Shown: piece by piece, positions 39,558-47,857 of the stretch
Layout of the letters: every line of letters begins with the position of its first letter
Position numbering within the stretch: position 1 is the stretch's first letter
Source: Myxococcales bacterium
Lineage (GTDB): Bacteria; Myxococcota_A; Polyangia; Polyangiales; Polyangiaceae
Reading direction: 5' to 3'
NCBI GenBank assembly: GCA_004193285.1
Contig: SECP01000039.1
Location: 1-64,000, forward strand
Length of the DNA stretch: 64,000 nt
Position numbers and translations under genes: made by a program
The notes under the pieces: generated by a model
Databases searched by the model: none
What the model was told of the DNA's origin: nothing
Seen by the model: only the letters and a program-made list of their open reading frames with translations

Positions 39558-40475
39558 GTGGACAAGGCACTGGTCCGCCTCCTCCCGGACGTTTCTCGCG
39601 CGACCGTGCAGCGCTGGATCGAGGAGGGGCGCGTCAAAGTCGACGGCAAGATCTGCCGCGCCAAGCAGCTGGTGCGTGGTGGCTCACGGCTCGAGGTCGA
39701 GCCCAGCGACCCTCCTCCTAGCCTCGCGCTGCCTGATCCGGGCGTGCCGTTCAACGTGCTGCACGAAGACCCGCACCTGATCGTCGTCGACAAGCCGGCG
39801 GGCATCGTGGTGCACCCAGCGCGGGGCCACGCCTCCGGAACGCTGGTCAACGGCCTCCTCGCGCGCGGCGGTTTCGAGCGCGCCAGCGCCGACGAGCGCG
39901 ACCCCCAGGGCTCCGTGCGTCCCGGGGTCGTGCACCGCATCGACAAGGACACGAGCGGCATTCTCGTCGTGGCCAAGGACGAGCCAACGCGGGAGGGCCT
40001 CAAGCAGCAGCTCTCCAGCCACAGCATGGAGCGCGTTTACCTGGCGCTCACGCTGGGCGTGCCCAGGTCGACGCGCATCGAGTCCCTCTATGACCGGCAC
40101 CCGCGCTCGCGCTTGCGCTTCACTTCCAAGACCAGCACGGGCAAGCGAGCGGTCACGAACGTTCGCGTGCTCGAGAGCCTTGCGGACGGCCGCGCCGCGT
40201 TGGTCGAATGCCGGCTGGAGACGGGGCGAACGCATCAGATCCGCGTGCACCTTTCCGAGCAGAGCGGCACCCCGCTGCTGGCGGATTGGCTTTACGGTCG
40301 CGCTCCCGGAGACGCGGACCTCGCCGGTGTCGCTACCGCGCTCGGTCGCCAGGCGCTCCATGCGGCCGTGCTCGGTTTCGTGCATCCCGCGAGCGCCGCG
40401 GCGTTGCGCTTCGAGTCGCCGCTGCCGCCGGATTTGACGACCGCGCTCGACGCCCTGCGCGCGCTCACAACTTGA
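39558..40475 (+). CDS. RluA/RluD-family rRNA pseudouridine synthase
   Basis: 305 residues from a GTG at 39558. A slightly earlier non-ATG start is possible, as the frame is open back to the previous gene and the S4 domain begins almost at once. The S4 RNA-binding domain is at about 1-60 (VDKALVRLLPDVSRATVQRW, EEGRVKVDGKICR). The catalytic domain has the active-site Asp motif HRIDKDTSGILVVAKD, PRSTRIE, and the closing LETGRTHQIRVHLSEQSGTP. These match RluD, which modifies 23S rRNA helix 69 positions; RluC-like specificity is not excluded. Cytoplasmic. It converges with the LRR lipoprotein gene by 11 bp overlap. Confidence 0.92.
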   Translation: MDKALVRLLPDVSRATVQRWIEEGRVKVDGKICRAKQLVRGGSRLEVEPSDPPPSLALPDPGVPFNVLHEDPHLIVVDKPAGIVVHPARGHASGTLVNGLLARGGFERASADERDPQGSVRPGVVHRIDKDTSGILVVAKDEPTREGLKQQLSSHSMERVYLALTLGVPRSTRIESLYDRHPRSRLRFTSKTSTGKRAVTNVRVLESLADGRAALVECRLETGRTHQIRVHLSEQSGTPLLADWLYGRAPGDADLAGVATALGRQALHAAVLGFVHPASAAALRFESPLPPDLTTALDALRALTT

Positions 40476-41385
40476 CGGCGTTGCCGAAGCGCTTCGAAAG
40501 CGCGCTCTGGCCCGCGGCGGAGAGCTCGTTGGCGAACATCTCCAGCTTGGTCAGGCCCTTGAGGTGAGGGGAGGCGGCGAGGGCTTTGGCGCCGGCGTCG
40601 CCGATGCCGTTGGCGCTCAGATCCAGCGTGCTGAGGCCGGCTAGCTTCGACGACGCAGCGAGCGCCTTGGCGCCGTCGTCGCCGATCGAGTTGCCGGATA
40701 GCGCGAGCACCTTCAGCTTGAAAGTGGCCTTCGCGAGCGCCTTGGCGCCGTCCGCGCCGATCTCGCTGCCGAGCAGAAACAAGGAGGACAGCTTGCCGAG
40801 CCGCCCCAGCGCCTTCACGCCGTCCACCCCGATCGGATTCATGCTCAAATCCAGCGAGGAGAGCGCAGGGTAGCCAGCCGCTTGGGCGAGTGCCTTGACG
40901 CCCTCGGTACCGATCCCGTTGCCGCTGAGGTTGAGGCTTGCCAGCTTCGGCAGCTGGCTGCCAGCGAGCGCCTGCGCCCCCGCGTCTCCGATTCCGTTGC
41001 CGCCGAGGTCCAGCGAGCTCAGCGCTCCCAAGTGCGCGGAGCCGAGGAGGCCGCGCGCACCCTCCGCGCCGAGGTCGTTGTCACTGGCGTCGAGCTTCTC
41101 CACGCCGTCCAGCGGGGCGTCGCCGAGCACGCGGCCGAGCTCTGGCCCGAGCCCTTTGCCAGCGAGGCTTAGCTGCTTGTCGAGGGGGCGCTTCAGCTTT
41201 TCGCGTAGCGCCGCGAGGGAGTCTTCGTCCACCTTCGCCGCCGGCTGGTGGCCGGCAGCTTCCGCGCCGGTCGGCGCTTCGTCCGCGGCTCGGGGAGAGG
41301 TTGCGCCAGCGCCGCCGCACCCCGTGCAGCACATGGAGAAAGCGAGGAGCAGGGCGCGGAGCGAGGGCGAGCTGACGCCGGACAT
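40465..41385 (-). CDS. Leucine-rich-repeat (RNI-type) lipoprotein
   Basis: 306 residues from the ATG at 41385, chosen because it gives a lipoprotein signal with lipobox CTGC|GGAG. After a linker to about 75, the protein is a stack of about eight repeats of 24-28 residues with the pattern LxxLxLxxNxIGxxGAKALA: LSSLDLGGNGIGDAGAQALA, LASLNLSGNGIGTEGVKALA, LSSLDLSMNPIGVDGVKALG, LKVLALSGNSIGDDGAKALA and LSTLDLSANGIGDAGAKALA. This is the ribonuclease-inhibitor-like LRR seen mainly in eukaryotes and in some myxobacteria. It is probably on the outer membrane and acts by protein binding. It follows the flippase-like gene by 19 bp in the same direction. Confidence 0.85.
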   Translation of the reverse strand: MSGVSSPSLRALLLAFSMCCTGCGGAGATSPRAADEAPTGAEAAGHQPAAKVDEDSLAALREKLKRPLDKQLSLAGKGLGPELGRVLGDAPLDGVEKLDASDNDLGAEGARGLLGSAHLGALSSLDLGGNGIGDAGAQALAGSQLPKLASLNLSGNGIGTEGVKALAQAAGYPALSSLDLSMNPIGVDGVKALGRLGKLSSLFLLGSEIGADGAKALAKATFKLKVLALSGNSIGDDGAKALAASSKLAGLSTLDLSANGIGDAGAKALAASPHLKGLTKLEMFANELSAAGQSALSKRFGNAVKL

Positions 41386-41404
41386 ATGAGGGAGATCTAG
41401 AAAG

Positions 41405-42400
41405 CTACCCCATTCCGGCCCGCGCTGCATCCGCCGCGGGGGCGTCCGCAAAGGCGCGCGGGAAGCGCAGCCGAAGCAAGAACAAGGCGATGAAGCCGAC
41501 GACGACGGCCCACCACAGGGTGCACAGTCGCACCAAAATCATCGACGCGGTGGCCGCGCCGAGCGCGACGTTGCCCCAGCCGATCAGGCCTTGGCGGAGC
41601 AAGCTCTCGACCACGCCCAAGCCGCCCGGAACCGGAATCAACGCGCCCGCCAAGGTGGCGCTCGCGTACACGATGACCGCGAGCGGCAGCGGCACCGGCT
41701 CGTTGAACCCGCCGAGTAGCAGCCACAGGGCCATGCCCTCTGCTCCCCACCCGACGAACGAAAGAGCGGTTGGGATCGGAAGCGCGCTCGGCCGCGCGAG
41801 CACCCGCAGGCTGTCCAAAGCGTGGCGCACCTTCGGGACCACGCTCACGAGCCGGCCGCCGCGCCCCTCGAGCCAATCACAGAACCAGCGCGCCGGCGGT
41901 TGCCAGAGGATGAAGAACAGCCCCACCGCGACCGCGGTCACGCCCGCGACCGCCCAAGGCAGCCCCGCTGGAAACGTCGCACCGCCGAGCAAGATGAGCA
42001 GCACGATGCCGATGACGTCGGTCAGGCGGTCGGCGATGACGATGGTCGCGGTTCGCTCCACCGGCACCCCGTGAGTCTTGGCGAGCACCGCGCTCTTGAA
42101 GACCTCGCCGACTTTACCGGGTGTGATGGTGAGCACGAACCCTGACAAGAACACGAGCAAGCTGTCGAAGACGGGAATGCCCCGGATGCCCAGCTGAGCG
42201 AGGTAGTATTGCCACTTGCCGAAGCGCAGCAGGTAGTTGAAGCAAGCCAGCCCGAGGGCGGCGACGAGCGCGCTCACGTGGAACGTCGCCAGGCTCGCCC
42301 CGATCTCGCTCATGCCGGTGTACACGGCGAAGAGGCCGTAGAGCAGCACACCCACCAGCGTGACGAGCAGCACGCGGCGCATCAATTGATTGGCGTTCAC
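41405..42400 (-). CDS. UPF0104/AglD-type flippase-like membrane protein
   Basis: 331 residues from a GTG at 42400, which overlaps the small upstream frame by 4 bp (GTGA). There are about eight membrane segments. The family landmarks are LRFGKWQYYLAQLGIRGI, LSGFVLTITPGKVGEVFKSA, VIADRLTDVIGIVLLILLG and a late GGLGVVESLLRQGLIGWGN. This is the lysylphosphatidylglycerol-synthase transmembrane (UPF0104) group without the soluble synthetase domain; members move lipids or lipid-linked sugars across the inner membrane. The substrate is not visible. It may form an operon with the LRR lipoprotein gene. Confident on family. Confidence 0.85.
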   Translation of the reverse strand: MNANQLMRRVLLVTLVGVLLYGLFAVYTGMSEIGASLATFHVSALVAALGLACFNYLLRFGKWQYYLAQLGIRGIPVFDSLLVFLSGFVLTITPGKVGEVFKSAVLAKTHGVPVERTATIVIADRLTDVIGIVLLILLGGATFPAGLPWAVAGVTAVAVGLFFILWQPPARWFCDWLEGRGGRLVSVVPKVRHALDSLRVLARPSALPIPTALSFVGWGAEGMALWLLLGGFNEPVPLPLAVIVYASATLAGALIPVPGGLGVVESLLRQGLIGWGNVALGAATASMILVRLCTLWWAVVVGFIALFLLRLRFPRAFADAPAADAARAGMG

Positions 42401-42588
42401 GTGGGCTTCGCTCTCCGGCGGCGCGCACGCAGCAGGGTCAGGCCGCACAGGAGCACCAGCGCGGTGGTCGACAGGACGACCAGCCAGACAGGCGCAGCCA
42501 GCGCGCCTCGCGCGGGGCCCGCAGGCGGGCGCTCCACGAGGGTCACGGGCTGTCTAGCAATCACGCGGCGGCCATAGCCTCGCGGCAA
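42397..42588 (-). CDS. Possible small single-span membrane protein
   Basis: 63 residues from a TTG at 42588; a GTG eight codons in is an alternative. One membrane helix at about 32-52 (APVWLVVLSTTALVLLCGLT) and a basic end (RARRRRAKP). The stop overlaps the flippase-like GTG by 4 bp, a spacing typical of coupled genes, which is the main support. No family recognised. Confidence 0.45.
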   Translation of the reverse strand: MPRGYGRRVIARQPVTLVERPPAGPARGALAAPVWLVVLSTTALVLLCGLTLLRARRRRAKPT

Positions 42589-42631
42589 TCGCCCCGCAAT
42601 GGGCCCCTGATGCTAAGCTGCGCGACCCCCC

Positions 42632-43627
42632 GTGACCTCTGACCCAGCGAAATCCCAAGACGCGGCGCTCCTCGGCCAAACATCGGACGCCTGCGCTCGT
42701 CTCCGCCAAGAGGTGGGCCGGGTGGTGGTGGGCCAAGACGCCGTCGTCGACCACCTCATCGTGGCTCTGCTCACGCACGGGCACGCGCTGCTCGTGGGGG
42801 TGCCGGGCCTGGCGAAGACGCTCCTGGTCGCCAGCTTGTCGCGCGCGCTGGACCTGAGCTTTGGGCGCGTGCAGTTCACGCCGGACCTCTTGCCCGCCGA
42901 CATCACGGGGACGGACGTGCTCACCGAGCACGACGGGCGGCGTGAGCTCAGCTTCCTGCCTGGGCCCATCTTCAAGAACTTGGTGCTCGCGGACGAGATC
43001 AACCGCACGCCGCCGAAAACGCAGGCGGCGCTGCTGCAAGCCATGCAGGAACGAGCGGTCACGGTGGGCGGCACGACGCACCTGCTGCCGGGCCCCTTTC
43101 AAGTTTTCGCGACTCGTAACCCCATCGAGCAAGAGGGCACCTACGCGCTTCCCGAAGCGCAGCTCGACCGCTTCCTGCTGGAGGTGCACGTGGAGTATCC
43201 GAGCGAGGACGAGGAGCGCAAGATCGCGCGCCGCACGACCTCGGGCTCTTCGCCGGAGGTGAGCCGCGTCCTGAGCGCGGACGAGCTGCTGATGCTGCAA
43301 GCCTTCATCCCCCGCGTGCCAGTGACGGACGCGGCGGTGGAGCTCGCGGTGAGGCTGGGGCGCGCCACGCGCCCGGGCGACTCCGCCCTTTCGGAGGTCA
43401 AGAGCTACGTGCGCTTCGGCGCCGGGCCGCGCGGCAGCCAAGCCCTGGTATTGGCGGCAAAAGCTCACGCGGCGATGCACGGCAATGCCGCCGCGGACGT
43501 GGAGGACGTGACGGCTCTGGCCCTCCCGGCGCTGCGGCACCGGCTGGTGCTGTCGTACCGCGCGGAGGTGGACGGCGTGAGTGATGCGGACGTCGTGGCC
43601 GCGATCGTGAAGCAGGTGCGAGCTTGA
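42632..43627 (+). CDS. MoxR-family AAA+ ATPase
   Basis: 331 residues from a GTG. Walker A is GVPGLAKTLLVASLSRALDL, Walker B is LADEINRTPPKTQAALLQAM, sensor 1 is FATRNPIEQEGTYALPEAQL and the arginine finger region RFLLEV follows. This is the MoxR branch, which normally acts with vWA-domain and DUF58 proteins to mature or insert metal cofactors or protein complexes. Here no vWA or DUF58 gene follows. Instead the stop overlaps the start of an acyl carrier protein gene by 4 bp (TTGA), so its partner is probably in the acyl-chain pathway encoded downstream. Family certain; role here unusual. Confidence 0.92.
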   Translation: MTSDPAKSQDAALLGQTSDACARLRQEVGRVVVGQDAVVDHLIVALLTHGHALLVGVPGLAKTLLVASLSRALDLSFGRVQFTPDLLPADITGTDVLTEHDGRRELSFLPGPIFKNLVLADEINRTPPKTQAALLQAMQERAVTVGGTTHLLPGPFQVFATRNPIEQEGTYALPEAQLDRFLLEVHVEYPSEDEERKIARRTTSGSSPEVSRVLSADELLMLQAFIPRVPVTDAAVELAVRLGRATRPGDSALSEVKSYVRFGAGPRGSQALVLAAKAHAAMHGNAAADVEDVTALALPALRHRLVLSYRAEVDGVSDADVVAAIVKQVRA

Positions 43628-43902
43628 GCGAGTCATCGAGCGGGCTGAAGCAGCGCATCAAGCGCGCGCTGATCGAGGAGCTGGATTTACGCGGCAAGAC
43701 GGAGGCGGACATCATGGATGCGGCGCCCCTCTTCGGTGAAGGCCTAGGGCTGGACTCGCTGGACGCGTTGCAGCTCGCCATGGCCATCGAAGAACGCTTC
43801 GGGGTGACGGTGCCCGAGGGTGAGGAAGGGCGCGCGGTGTTCGCGTCGGTAGATGCCATCGCCGCGTTTTTGGTGCGCAACGGCGTGCCGGAGGCCGGCT
43901 GA
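43624..43902 (+). CDS. Acyl carrier protein
   Basis: 92 residues from a TTG that overlaps the MoxR stop. The phosphopantetheine attachment site is LGLDSLDALQLA (S45), with the helix-II acidic face EERFGVTVPEGEE behind it. The Leu-Asp-Ser-Leu-Asp pattern and the PLFGEGLGLDSL lead-in are those of stand-alone ACPs found in aryl-polyene and related type II clusters rather than the housekeeping AcpP. It precedes the first ketosynthase fusion by 2 bp. It should carry the growing chain on the prosthetic group added by a phosphopantetheinyl transferase encoded elsewhere. Confidence 0.93.
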   Translation: MSESSSGLKQRIKRALIEELDLRGKTEADIMDAAPLFGEGLGLDSLDALQLAMAIEERFGVTVPEGEEGRAVFASVDAIAAFLVRNGVPEAG

Positions 43903-43904
43903 GG

Positions 43905-46004
43905 GTGCGTCCCCGCATCGCGGTGAGCGGTGTCGGGATCGTGTCTGCGCTCGGGCAGACCGCGGAGGAAACGTTCGGCGCTCTGCTCCGCGGGCAGCGC
44001 GGCATCGCCCCGCTCGCTCTGTTCGACCCCGGTGACGTGCGGTCCCGACAGGTCGGTGAGGTGCGCGGTTTGCGCGCAAAAGACGTCGCTTTCGGCAAGC
44101 CCGGCGCCGAGTACTCGCGCACGGATGCGATGGCGGTCGCCGCCGCCAAGGAGGCGGCCCTGCAGGCGCGCCTGCCGGCGGGGGCTCGGCTCGGCGTGGT
44201 CCTCGGGGGCACTACCGGCGGCATGCTCGAGACGGAGAGCTTGCTGAGCAGCCCGGAGGCGGCGCAGGTCTCGGCCGCCCGCGCGGCGGAGCTCATCAGC
44301 TACCCGCTGTCCGCGAGCTTGCTGCGCGTGTCGGAGGCTTTCGGCGGCGCCGTGCGAACCCGCAGCATTTGCAGTGCTTGTTCGGGCGGCGCGATCGCGC
44401 TGGTGCAAGCGGTGGCCTGGCTGGTTCGCGGCGAGGTGGACTTCGTGCTGGCGGGCGGCGCGGACGGCTTGTGCCGCTTGACGGTGCTGGGCTTCAACGC
44501 CTTGGGCGCGACGGATCCGCAGCCGTGCCGGCCCTTCGATCGCTCGCGCGCGGGGCTCAACTTGGGCGAAGGAGCGGGCGTGCTGGTCCTGGAGCGGGAG
44601 AGCACGGCCGTCGCGCGGGGGGCGCGCGTCCTGGCTTGGCTGGACGGCTACGCCATCGGCGCCGAGGCTCACCACATCACTCATCCCGAGCCCAGCGGCG
44701 CGCCCGCGGCGAGGCTCATGCAGGGCGCGCTGGCCCGAGCCGGCTTGGCTCCTGCTGACGTGTCGTACATCAACGCGCACGGCACTGGCACCCAGCAGAA
44801 CGACGCCATGGAGGCGCGCGCCTTGCTTGAAGTGTTCGGCGAGGGGAGCCAGGCGTGGGTGTCGAGCTCCAAAGCCCAGCTCGGTCACACGCTGGGCGCC
44901 GCCGGCGCCATCGAGGCGGCCGTGACCGTGCTCGCGATCGAGCGGGGCCTCATCCCGCCCTCCGTCGGCTTGGTCGAGCCGGAGCTCTCCGGGCTCCGCT
45001 ACGCGGTGGAGCCCGGACTGACCGGGCGCCTCGGCGCGGCGCTCTCCAGCTCCTTCGGCTTCGGTGGCATGAGCTGTGTGCTCGCCTTCGCCGAGAGCGC
45101 TTGGCCGGCGCCGCCGCCGGCGGCCGGAGCCAGCCAACTGGTGCTCGTCGGCGGCTGTGTGCTGCCAGCGTCGGCCAAGCCCGAGGCCGAGCTGGACGCC
45201 GAGCGTTCTCGCCGCTTCGATCGCGGGTCGGCCCAGGCCGCGGCCGGGGTCGCGCGCGTCGTCCCGGTCGGTCAAGGGGAGGGCGCCGGGTTGGTGCTGG
45301 GCACTGCGTTCGGCAACGTGCAGCGGACGATGGCGTTCTTGGCGCGAGGGCGAGAACGCGGCGCGCGGCTCGTCCCCCCGGCGGAGTTCCCCCACCTCGT
45401 GCCGTCGGCTCCGGCCGGAAACGCGTCCGTTTACGCGGGGCTGACCGGGCCCGTCTTCGCCGTGAGCGAGCTCTCGCAGAGTGGGGACGCGGCGTTCGCC
45501 ACCGCCTGCGATCTGCTCGAGCTCGGCCTCGCGACGCGCCTCGTCGCCGGCGGCATCGCCCCCCGCGATGAGATCGTCGATCGCGTGCTGGGCCCGCTTC
45601 ATCAGGAAACGGACGGTGAGCGCGGCGAAGGCGCTGGCTTCGTCCTCGTAGCGGACGGCGCGGCGTTGCCTCCCACCGTGCGCCCGAGCGCGGCCGTGCT
45701 CGGGCGCTATGCCGGCGCCGAGCTTTCGGAGGTGCCCGCCCTGCCAGCCTCGCTGTCGGCGGTGGTGGTGCTGGGGGCGGCCGACGCTCACGCCCGGCGT
45801 TGGCTGGAGCAATCGAGTTGGCGCGACGTGGCGCGGCGCGACTTGGCGCGTGAGCACGCGCATCACGAAGCGCTCGGGGCGATTGCGCTGGCGGTGGCGG
45901 CCGAGGCGATCGCGTCGCAAGGAGCGGAGCGCGCGCTGGTGCTATCCGGCGGCGGCGGCAAGCTGAGCGCGGTGCTTCTCGGCCCCGCCGAGGCGCGGAG
46001 CTAA
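43905..46004 (+). CDS. Ketosynthase fused to a degenerate KS/chain-length-factor-like half
   Basis: 699 residues from a GTG. Residues 1-400 are a full FabF-type ketosynthase: nucleophile C159 in SICSACSGGAIALVQA, H292 in YINAHGTGTQQNDAME, K323 and H328 in SSKAQLGHTLGAAGAIEAAV, and the NLGEGAGVLVLE loop. Residues about 405-699 are a second, shorter ketosynthase-like domain (LVLGTAFGNVQRTMAFLARG, FPHLVPSAPAGNASVYAGLT). In this second domain the Cys position is replaced by Gln (Q525, in ELSQSGDAAFATA), as in chain-length factors of type II polyketide synthases and the KS-like factor of aryl-polyene clusters. No His pair follows. The single chain thus resembles a KS-alpha/KS-beta fusion. The next gene starts 5 bp after the stop. 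Confidence 0.85.
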   Translation: MRPRIAVSGVGIVSALGQTAEETFGALLRGQRGIAPLALFDPGDVRSRQVGEVRGLRAKDVAFGKPGAEYSRTDAMAVAAAKEAALQARLPAGARLGVVLGGTTGGMLETESLLSSPEAAQVSAARAAELISYPLSASLLRVSEAFGGAVRTRSICSACSGGAIALVQAVAWLVRGEVDFVLAGGADGLCRLTVLGFNALGATDPQPCRPFDRSRAGLNLGEGAGVLVLERESTAVARGARVLAWLDGYAIGAEAHHITHPEPSGAPAARLMQGALARAGLAPADVSYINAHGTGTQQNDAMEARALLEVFGEGSQAWVSSSKAQLGHTLGAAGAIEAAVTVLAIERGLIPPSVGLVEPELSGLRYAVEPGLTGRLGAALSSSFGFGGMSCVLAFAESAWPAPPPAAGASQLVLVGGCVLPASAKPEAELDAERSRRFDRGSAQAAAGVARVVPVGQGEGAGLVLGTAFGNVQRTMAFLARGRERGARLVPPAEFPHLVPSAPAGNASVYAGLTGPVFAVSELSQSGDAAFATACDLLELGLATRLVAGGIAPRDEIVDRVLGPLHQETDGERGEGAGFVLVADGAALPPTVRPSAAVLGRYAGAELSEVPALPASLSAVVVLGAADAHARRWLEQSSWRDVARRDLAREHAHHEALGAIALAVAAEAIASQGAERALVLSGGGGKLSAVLLGPAEARS

Positions 46005-46009
46005 CCGAG

Positions 46010-47761
46010 GTGAGCGCGGCCATCCTCGCGTACGGCGCCGCCTCGGCGCTCGGTGTGGGCGCGGAGGCCTTCGAGGTGGGAGGCGCGGGGGCGGCACCGA
46101 AAGATTGCTGGTCCGCGCGCCGCGGCGGCAAGCCGTTCGCCCGCGTGAATGGCCTTTCCGCCGCGCACGCGGAGCGGCCGCGCGCCCTCCTGGAGCTGGG
46201 GCTGGACCAGGTCGTCGCTGGCCTTTCGGAGCGCCTGCCCGGCTGGCAAAACCTGCGGCTAGGGGTGGCGATCGGCACCTCCAGCGGGGGCTTCGCGGCG
46301 CTGGAGCGCGCGCTCGCCGGGGAGCCAGTGGCGGCGGCGGCCTGCGCGTACTTCTCCCCGCTCGCCGCGCTCTCCTCCCGGCTCCCGCGCGCGCCAGAGC
46401 GGCTCGTCTCCGTTTACGCGGCGTGCGCGTCTTCCACCATCGCGCTGGGCCTCGGCTTGCGCTGGCTAGAGCTCGGGGACGTGGATCTGGTGCTCGCCGG
46501 CGGTTACGACGCCGAAAGCGAGTGGGTGTGCGCCGGTTTCGACGCTTTGAGGGCGACGAGCAATGAGCGGCCTCGCCCGTTTCGCGCCGAGCGTGACGGC
46601 ATGGCTTTGGGCGAAGGGGTCGCGCTGCTCGCGCTCGGGCGACCGGAGCTCGCCGCGCTCGGCTACGTCAACGGCTTCGGAGCGAGCACGGACGCCGTGC
46701 ACATCACGGCGCCGGATCGCACCGGGCGCTCGCTGGCCCGCGCCGCGCGGCGAGCTTTGGAGGACGCGGCGCTGCCGCCGGAGCGCGTGGACTTCGTGAG
46801 CGTTCACGGCACTGGCACTTCGTTCAACGACGCCGCCGAGGGCGCGGCTCTGCAGCTGATTTTCGGCGAGCGGCCGAGCGGCTTGGCTCTGCACGCTTTC
46901 AAATCGGTGGTGGGGCACACGCTTGGGGCCGCCGGCGCTCTCGAATCGCTCGCGGCGGTCTCGGCGTTTCAGCAGGGCGTGCGGCCTGCCTCCGCCAGCC
47001 GCGGCGAGCCGATGCCGGAGCTCGCCGGGCGCTTGCTGGAGCGCAACGAGGCCGCGCCCGTCGAGCACTGCTTGAAGCTCTCCACCGCCTTCGGCGGCGC
47101 CAACGCGGCGCTCGTGCTTTCGCGCTCCACGGCCGCGCTCGGTTCACGGCCGGACCGCGCGGTGCACGTCGCGGCCGCGGGCGGGAGTGTGAGCGCGCTG
47201 GTTCCCGCGCGCGTGGAGCCGCTGCTCGTTTCGCCGCCGGAGCGCTTGCCGCGATCGGACCTGCTCTCGGAGCTGTGCGTGGCGGCGGCCGCGGAGCTGC
47301 TGCGCGTGGTCGCGGAGCGAGGCCTACCGCTCGAACGTCTACGCACCGGCGTCGTCGTCGGCAGCGCCTCCGCGAGCCTGCAAGCGGACGTCGAGTTTGG
47401 CGCTCGCATCCTCGCGCAGGGGCTGGCGCACGCCGAGCCCCGTCGCTTTCCGGCCACCTCGCCCAACGCGTGCGCCGGGCACGTCGCGATCGCGTTCGGC
47501 CTGGGCGGCCCTTCACACGCGGTGGGCTCGGGCGTGGGCGCCGCCGACGAGGCGCTCCTCGTTGCGCGCGACTGGCTGCGGGCCGGCGACGCCGACGCCA
47601 TGCTCGTCGTAGCGGCGGAGCACGCGGAAGAAGGAGCTCGCCGCGTGCTGGACGCGGTGGGCGTACCGCTGCCGAACGGCGCGCGCGCGCTGCTCCTGAC
47701 CGCCGGCTCGTTCGGCCCGCTCCTGGAAGATGGTCGCTATTTTGCGGATTTTTGCCGCTAA
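46010..47761 (+). CDS. Second ketosynthase fused to a degenerate KS-like half
   Basis: 583 residues from a GTG. The ketosynthase part (1-385) is complete: C139 in SVYAACASSTIALGLG, H266 in FVSVHGTGTSFNDAAE, K298 and H303 in FKSVVGHTLGAAGALE, and the ALGEGVALLALG loop. It is shorter than FabF at the N-terminus. The remainder, about 395-583, repeats a ketosynthase N-half (TGVVVGSASASLQADVEF, PATSPNACAGHVAIAFGLGG) with no Cys where the nucleophile would be (HAVGSGVGAADEALLVA). The architecture matches the preceding gene but the two are divergent in sequence, so this looks like an old duplication. With the ACP and MoxR gene it forms a four-gene operon. No acyltransferase, ketoreductase or dehydratase is in the window. 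Confidence 0.82.
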   Translation: MSAAILAYGAASALGVGAEAFEVGGAGAAPKDCWSARRGGKPFARVNGLSAAHAERPRALLELGLDQVVAGLSERLPGWQNLRLGVAIGTSSGGFAALERALAGEPVAAAACAYFSPLAALSSRLPRAPERLVSVYAACASSTIALGLGLRWLELGDVDLVLAGGYDAESEWVCAGFDALRATSNERPRPFRAERDGMALGEGVALLALGRPELAALGYVNGFGASTDAVHITAPDRTGRSLARAARRALEDAALPPERVDFVSVHGTGTSFNDAAEGAALQLIFGERPSGLALHAFKSVVGHTLGAAGALESLAAVSAFQQGVRPASASRGEPMPELAGRLLERNEAAPVEHCLKLSTAFGGANAALVLSRSTAALGSRPDRAVHVAAAGGSVSALVPARVEPLLVSPPERLPRSDLLSELCVAAAAELLRVVAERGLPLERLRTGVVVGSASASLQADVEFGARILAQGLAHAEPRRFPATSPNACAGHVAIAFGLGGPSHAVGSGVGAADEALLVARDWLRAGDADAMLVVAAEHAEEGARRVLDAVGVPLPNGARALLLTAGSFGPLLEDGRYFADFCR

Positions 47762-47857
47762 CGGCCGCGGTTCTAGCAGCCGGCTTGCCCGAGTCCGAGG
47801 CTTTTGGCAGTGTGCGCCCGCCGGAATAGCTCCTCTCGTACCGGCGTTCCGATCCCC

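Noticed and set aside
43398..45920. Very long open frame on the minus strand opposite the ketosynthase genes
   Set aside because: It is antisense to genes with intact catalytic motifs. It is rich in Arg, Ala, His and Gln with no domain, as expected for the mirror frame of GC-rich coding DNA.
42632..47761. Complete aryl-polyene biosynthetic cluster
   Set aside because: ACP and KS/KS-like parts resemble that class but no ketoreductase, dehydratase, acyltransferase, AMP ligase or MMPL exporter is present in the window.
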